From: Gymnopilus junonius
Taxonomy: Eukaryota > Basidiomycota > Agaricomycetes > Agaricales > Galerinaceae
Direction of reading: 5' to 3'
Length of the DNA: 13,136 nt
Assembly: GCA_015501075.1 (NCBI GenBank)
Contig: JADNYJ010000787.1
Span: forward strand, 1 to 13,136
Part shown: piece after piece, positions 8,711 to 13,136 of the stretch
Numbering within the stretch: position 1 is the first letter of the stretch
How the letters are laid out: each line of letters begins with the position of its first letter
Program-made: the position numbers and the translations under genes
Notes under the pieces: model-generated
Seen by the model: only the letters and a program-made list of their open reading frames with translations
Database searches by the model: none
Told to the model about the DNA's origin: nothing

Positions 8711-9705
8711 TCACATTTCGCCTTGATCTTCCCAGTGCGGGCCAATGATCTCATCTGGGGTGACCAGAAGATCCAATTTCCAGTCTGTTCCCCTACTGGC
8801 ACTTGTCCGTGGTCAGCAACTGCTCACGCAGACTTAGACCTACTAAACGACCAGCGGGAGAAGTGGTCGAAAGAAAGAATTGGAACATGTAAATGAGACG
8901 TCGTGTACACCAATGGCCGGTAGAAGCAAACGTACCAAGTAAAGGTTTTGGACGAGCTGAGGATACGTATGAGGCGATGAATCGATCATAGTAGCCTTTG
9001 CCATGTCCAAGGCGAGATAAACCTCGGTCAAAGGCTACCCCTAGTAGGAAAAAGGGAAGGATTGGGAGTAGTTCAAACCACAGGTATGATTCGTGTTACC
9101 TGTAGAATGATTAAGTCGAGTGATTCCATCGCAAGGCCCAGGACTATTGGATACATTAAACTATGCAAGTGAGGTTACTGAGTTGGCCATCAAGTACCTT
9201 CATCTCGTTTTTGTCCTTCCCATGATTCAGGTGGCTCCTTGATTCCCCATGTACCGCTAGGAAATGATGCGAGATCATTCAAAGAATATACACGCAAAAA
9301 ATCCATTGTCCCATTCATGGTTTGAATTCTTGGGACAAAAAGCTTTTTGTCTATCATCGGAATTTACATCCTCGGAAAGGTGAATTAATACTGGACACTT
9401 ACCGGATTGTAATATGGCTTCTACGAGCATATCAGTGCTTACTTCACCTGAAGGCATACTAAGATAACAGCTTATAGATTGGCATCGCTGAAATGTTGGC
9501 AAGGAAAGAACGTGGTTCATTATCTTCTGTGCTGAATAAGTTAATACAATCTACATCAGTACCAGGTTTATTTTCAGACTAAAACATATTTCTACCTACA
9601 TTGCTGTTCGATATTCGCCGAGCTCAACTGATTGAGTGAGGTCCCAAGACTGTTGCGGAGTGATTTCTTCTGTGATTTTAGTGCGGCCTGGAGAGAGAAG
9701 GCCAT
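8711..9705 (-). CDS. 5-formyltetrahydrofolate cyclo-ligase, with three apparent frame breaks
   Basis: Converts 5-formyltetrahydrofolate to 5,10-methenyltetrahydrofolate with ATP (folate one-carbon pool; EC 6.3.3.2). Exons on the minus strand: 9705..9600, 9531..9403, 9350..9198, 9143..9100, 9040..8936 and 8842..8711. Family landmarks in order: start MAFSLQAALKSQKKSLRN, SISCYLSMPSGEVSTDM, KKLFVPRIQTMNGTMDFLRV, GTWGIKEP, SLDLIIL, VAFDRGLSRLGHGKGYYDRF (nucleotide-binding GKGYYD), VGLSLREQLL, VPVGEQ and WKLDLLVTPDEIIGPHWED, then stop at 8713. The homology is continuous, but the frame slips by one base at the exon 4/5 junction (C run 9038-9041), near 8802 and near 8785. Read literally the protein would stop just after LIILQ, before the GKGYYD motif. 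The three slips sum to three bases. They could be assembly errors or true decay. Confidence 0.85.
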
Positions 9706-10479
9706 TGCGACCACCCGCCAATTCAATCACTGATTCGACAACACTTCATCGTCACTAGTGACGGCTTTCGTATAAGTATCTAGGAGAGACGTTACCTCTG
9801 AACGGCGAAGAAGGGGGCCCACCGAAGTGACGATGTCAGTTTGAACTTTTACGGCTGTGATTCAAGTCACGGCCAGGTTTTTCGGTGAATTTCATCACGT
9901 GAAATGACATATATTGTTTACCTGAACCTGAGGCGATCTTCTTTCGTGTCTGCCGAGAAAGGACTTATGTCCGTTGAAAGACACTCTAGCTAGAACCCCT
10001 GGATGCCAGTGCCTGTCAGCGTATTTCCTGCGGTAAGCATTTTATCTTTATTGAAAACTGCTCTGACTAGTCTCCAGGTGCATCTACTTTTCGCGCTCCA
10101 GGTACCGTATTATAAGAGGACAATTGGTAGCTTACGGACCGGTGTTTCTTAAGCCGTGTTAGTCTTAATTTTCTGAAGGTTTGGATTTGTCTTGATACTC
10201 AATGTCCTTGCGCAGGTATGTGACTTGGGAGTTTTTGCTTCCAAACGAATCACCAACAGGTAAGTAAGCACACCTCATAATTTCATTTATCATCTTAAGG
10301 TCAGAAATTGTCCTTTCTGCGTTCGCTGCAGGTCGTGCATTCCACTCGCGAGACTAGGACCTTGTGAAGTAAACTCAATCAATTTGTCCTCGCGGACGTT
10401 TGCCAGTCGTTTCATCTCTTCCGGAACCCAAGATCAAGCTTATCATTCCCCCGCGTTTCGTTACTCCATCTGATTGGCA
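9706..10479. promoter_or_regulatory. Divergent promoter and leader region between the cyclo-ligase and the zinc-finger gene
   Basis: No supported protein gene. Near the cyclo-ligase ATG is a 14-bp perfect palindrome (9750-9763). CACGTG lies at 9896-9901, and an imperfect inverted repeat GGCTGTGA-TTCAAG-TCACGGCC lies near 9853-9874. Further right are splice-like pairs suggesting a spliced 5' leader of the plus-strand zinc-finger gene. The best are 10033-10077 (GTAAGC donor, CTGAC branch, CTCCAG acceptor) and 10260-10331 (GTAAGT donor, CTGCAG acceptor). A GTATGT donor at 10216 competes with the second. A short ORF begins at the ATG in GGATGCCAGTG just before the first donor and could be an upstream ORF. 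Confidence 0.35.
9750..9763. promoter_or_regulatory. 14-bp perfect palindrome CGTCACTAGTGACG
   Basis: Two inverted CGTCA half-sites are separated by CTAG, 45-58 bp upstream of the cyclo-ligase start codon. CGTCA/TGACG is the half-site of bZIP factors of the CREB/ATF and Gcn4-like groups, so a dimer-binding site is possible. Spacing differs from the canonical CRE (TGACGTCA), so this is only suggestive. Confidence 0.3.
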
Positions 10480-12810
10480 ATGGCCTCTGTGAGACCGCCT
10501 CTGCTCGATGATTATGAAATGAACTCGGAGAACATGGTTCATCGTTCCGCGATATCGTACTTACAGGAATTGGACGAAGCCCCAGGACATTCCCAATTCT
10601 CGGCTGTGCCAGGGAGATCCGTTCTCCTAGAGCCACAATCGCACTTCACCTTCGCTTCCAAAACCCACTGCACTACAACTCGATACCACCATTCATGCAG
10701 GGAGCTTTACTTCAGCATCAGATCCTTCTATGTTGCTTAACGCACACCGATACCCATCATCTTCCCAAAGGACCGGCCATCGGCCGAATGGCGGCCTCAC
10801 TCACTATATGGCCGATGGCGGCCCTAAAATGGTTTAAATTCCCTAATTTCAAGCCAAGCTGCCAGCGAAAGATACCCATCTGTCTCCGAAGCAAACCATA
10901 CCCCTCTGATCTCGATACCCGCCCTTAACTAATCCAAGTCCGTTATCGATTGAAGGCTTTGGAAGCTCCGCATCGTCACTTGTGGGTTACGGTAAGGCTC
11001 TCAGAGAATACCACGACGTGCGCTCCCAAAAGCTGCAGCAACAGCAAATTTTGGACAAGTATGGAACTATTGGAACGGCCAAAGCGAACCATCTATTCTT
11101 CCCTAATCGAGTCGACGCGGTATGTCGCCGATCCACGTGCAGGAGATGCGCCTGGCCCCATACCGAATCTACCAGAGATGCACCCAGATCAAGCTACGAT
11201 GTCTTACGGCACGGCCCCTCAGCCATCTCGTGTTTTATTTTCCCCTCCCTCCATTCCATGTGTAATCCCGAACCTCATCACCATTTGCATCCCCATTACA
11301 CACTGAATCTTCCCCACGGGTCCCGAGTCAACAATTTAATGACTTCACCTCACCCCGCAAGTGCAGCACAATGTGATACAGCCATCAAATGTAGTGAATA
11401 GTATGTTTCTCAGTTTCCCTCTACTCCATTGGATTCAACTCCTATTCGCAGATTCAGATTTTCGTTCTTCAAACATCTCGAGACAGTTAGCGCAGAATTC
11501 TATCCAGAATGCTGTGACACCCAGAAATGGGGATATTTCATCACCAACACAAGCGACCTCAGGAAATCCACTCCAAACAGGTGGGCAGTTCTCAATCAGC
11601 CTGGAGGATCAAGATGAAAGGTCGGATGATGAAAATGCCAGAGATGTTTGCCTGTCAACCAGGGATGCTGACAGCAGCAGCTTTTTGACAGTGAAGAAGA
11701 AGAAGAAATCAAAAATGCACGAATGTGCAATTTGTAATAAAAAATTTCCCAGGTAAGTTCATCTTCATTGTCCTTCTCTATCGTCGTCATAAATTGCTTC
11801 TGCTAAGTATGGAATCATATTTATGAAATGCATGCTAACTGGGTTTTTTTAAACCTTACACAGGCCCAGTGGATTGAAAACCCATATGAATACGCACAAT
11901 AACGAAAGGCGTGCGTTCTGTAATGCTTCTCTTTCAAAGGTGACATATTAACCTTTCTTTTGTATCTGCAGCATTTCCCTGTGGTTTTCCGGGTTGCACC
12001 CGCACTTTCGGAGTGCGCTCCAATGCGAGGCGCCATCTTCGCACTCATGGCGTCATACCGCCAACTTTGCACCCCGTTGGCGAGGCACCCTATGTTGTGG
12101 GCTTTAGTGAGCCCTTGATCATGCCTCCACAAGACCATTCTAAGGCTGCATCGGGAAGCTCATCCGACGCTCAGCACCATCCAGGTGCGGACATCTCAGA
12201 GGGGCTCGGTAATATGCAGATTGGTAGGCGTGGACAGTCTTCCAGAGCACCTACATATAGAGTGAGATGGATGCCTCCAAGCGCGACGACGCGTACAGCT
12301 ACTGTAGAGTCGGTAAACGCGCCTGATGGGCAGGTGGCCCAGCCAGGAGCTGGGTCCGGCCCAAGTGTTTCTAGAACTCGTGGTTTGAGGTCAGGCCGTG
12401 GAACGGACGTTGACCAGATGTCGCAGACTGAGGTCGCTGGTTCGACCTATACAGCCACAGACATGCATGAGCTGGCCTCCAGCTCCTCTGGATTAGACAT
12501 GAATGGCTCAAGAGGCTCGGGTCGTACTTCCAACTTCGCATCTCCAGCAATGTCTCAGTCCTCTTCAACTTATGCTGCTTCTACTTCCTCCTCATCGCCT
12601 GCAACCTCGTTCTCATCTACACCCCAATCTGCAGAATCTCCTGAAGCCTACATTCAGTCTTGGCATCCTTATCCTCAGGCAAGATCCTATTCGGAACAAC
12701 ATTCTCGAGTGAGTAGATCTTTTTCCTCTTTCCAGTTCTGCTTTCTTCTGGTCTTCTTGCCTCTCTGTTCTACCATCAACGTCACACTCATTGGTACTTG
12801 TTTAAAGTGA
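10480..12810 (+). CDS. C2H2 zinc-finger transcription factor, N-terminal half with unclear frame
   Basis: Probable nuclear DNA-binding regulator. The reliable part begins near 11361: exon to 11400, then 11452-11752, 11864-11910, 11972-12708, and a TGA at 12808-12810. A basic run KKKKKSK (likely nuclear localisation signal) precedes finger 1, HECAICNKKFPRPSGLKTHMNTH (C-x2-C-x12-H-x3-H, split by an intron). The linker NNERPF leads to finger 2, CGFPGCTRTFGVRSNARRHLRTH (C-x4-C-x12-H-x3-H). The 240-residue tail is Ser/Thr/Pro-rich, ending YPQARSYSEQHSR. Upstream, from ATG 10480 (MASVRPPLLDDYEMNSENM), Ser/Pro/Gln-rich coding-like stretches occur but switch frame several times without room for introns. 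The true start and N-terminal exons are therefore uncertain. The last 99-nt intron is in frame and could be retained. Confidence 0.7.
10782..10823 (+). repeat. Imperfect direct repeat GGCCGAATGGCGGCC / GGCCGATGGCGGCC
   Basis: A 15-bp unit at 10782-10796 recurs as a 14-bp unit at 10810-10823, differing by one A. A related GGCC-ATC-GGCC inverted motif lies just before (10775-10785). The repeat falls in the frame-ambiguous N-terminal half of the zinc-finger gene and encodes Gly-Gly pairs in one frame (PNGG, ADGG). It may be simple local duplication in a low-complexity protein segment. Confidence 0.5.
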
Positions 12811-13136
12811 AATTTTGGATTGTTTGCTATTTATGGAGAAGCTTCTACTCGTCATCATTGGTTTGCCTATCATGCTCACCTTTTCAAGCACTATATCGTA
12901 ACAGACAATAATTAGTTAGTTCTATACATTCTGTACATGCTATTCTGATTGCACATTACTACTGCCTCACTGTTGCTGTTGTTGTTGCCTTTGTCATTTG
13001 CCATTTGTTGTCTATCCCCTATTCTTAGTGCTGTTCACGGTAGCGTTTTTCGTTCGGTTTTCAATCAATTTTCCGTTTCAATTTTCGAAAAAAAAAAGAC
13101 GAGAAATGAGCTCAAAAACGACGTGAAAAATGTCAA
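12811..13136 (+). other. 3' flank of the zinc-finger gene
   Basis: No gene is seen. The stretch holds the likely 3' UTR and a short GTTGCTGTTGTTGTTGCC run near 12972. The last 90 bases are rich in TTTTCG/CGAAAA-type words and an A10 run. They resemble in composition the interior of the MITE at 3105-3258, but no matching inverted repeat can be seen before the window ends. Confidence 0.4.

Noticed and set aside
8785..8802. An 18-nt GT...AG stretch that might be read as a mini-intron in the cyclo-ligase
   Set aside because: It encodes the expected VPVGEQ block, is far too short for splicing, and removing it does not restore the frame.
11821..12138. Minus ORF of 105 codons opposite the zinc fingers
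   Set aside because: Antisense to the conserved second finger exon.
12972..12990. GTTGCTGTTGTTGTTGCC run as a microsatellite
   Set aside because: Only about five imperfect units; too short to call a meaningful tandem repeat.
1..13136. tRNA, rRNA, CRISPR, phage or prokaryotic defence systems
   Set aside because: No cloverleaf with B-box, no regularly spaced repeats and no prokaryotic gene structure were seen; all genes are intron-rich and fungal.

Overview
The window looks like nuclear DNA of a filamentous basidiomycete, probably an Agaricomycete. Genes are cut by many introns of about 45-60 nt with GTRNGT-type donors, CTRAC/CTAAC-like branch sites and AG acceptors. Two introns have GC-AG ends. 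Exons as short as 21 nt occur, and the protein families are typical fungal ones. No operons, CRISPR arrays, tRNAs, rRNAs or prokaryotic systems were seen. All gene models were built by hand by joining conserved protein segments across introns; none was compared with RNA data or a database.

Layout from left to right: (1) 1-706, non-coding or 3'-flanking DNA with a TATA tract and one doubtful 57-codon ORF. (2) 707-2984, minus strand, a multi-exon protein with three RRM RNA-binding domains. (3) 2985-3350, a shared divergent promoter with ACGCGT and CACGTG motifs. A 154-bp MITE-like element sits in it, with 27-bp perfect terminal inverted repeats and a 12-bp flanking direct repeat. (4) 3351-4697, plus strand, a RAD51-family paralogue (RAD51C-like) whose Walker A and Walker B motifs are both degenerate. 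(5) 4668-5193, minus strand, a tentative small gene. (6) 5810-8376, plus strand, a 17-exon AAAP-family amino acid transporter with three AGATAA (GATA-factor) sites upstream. (7) 8711-9705, minus strand, 5-formyltetrahydrofolate cyclo-ligase, clearly recognisable but with three apparent one-base frame breaks. (8) 9706-10479, a second divergent promoter region. (9) 10480-12810, plus strand, a C2H2 zinc-finger regulator. Its two fingers splice together cleanly, but its upstream half shows coding-like sequence hopping between frames. (10) 12811-13136, 3' flank.

The genes do not form an obvious pathway cluster. The most notable points are the MITE that duplicates cell-cycle-type promoter motifs between a DNA-repair paralogue and an RNA-binding protein, the ATPase-motif loss in that paralogue, and the concentration of homopolymer-associated frame breaks in three genes beside two that read cleanly. 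The frame breaks could mean assembly error or gene decay.
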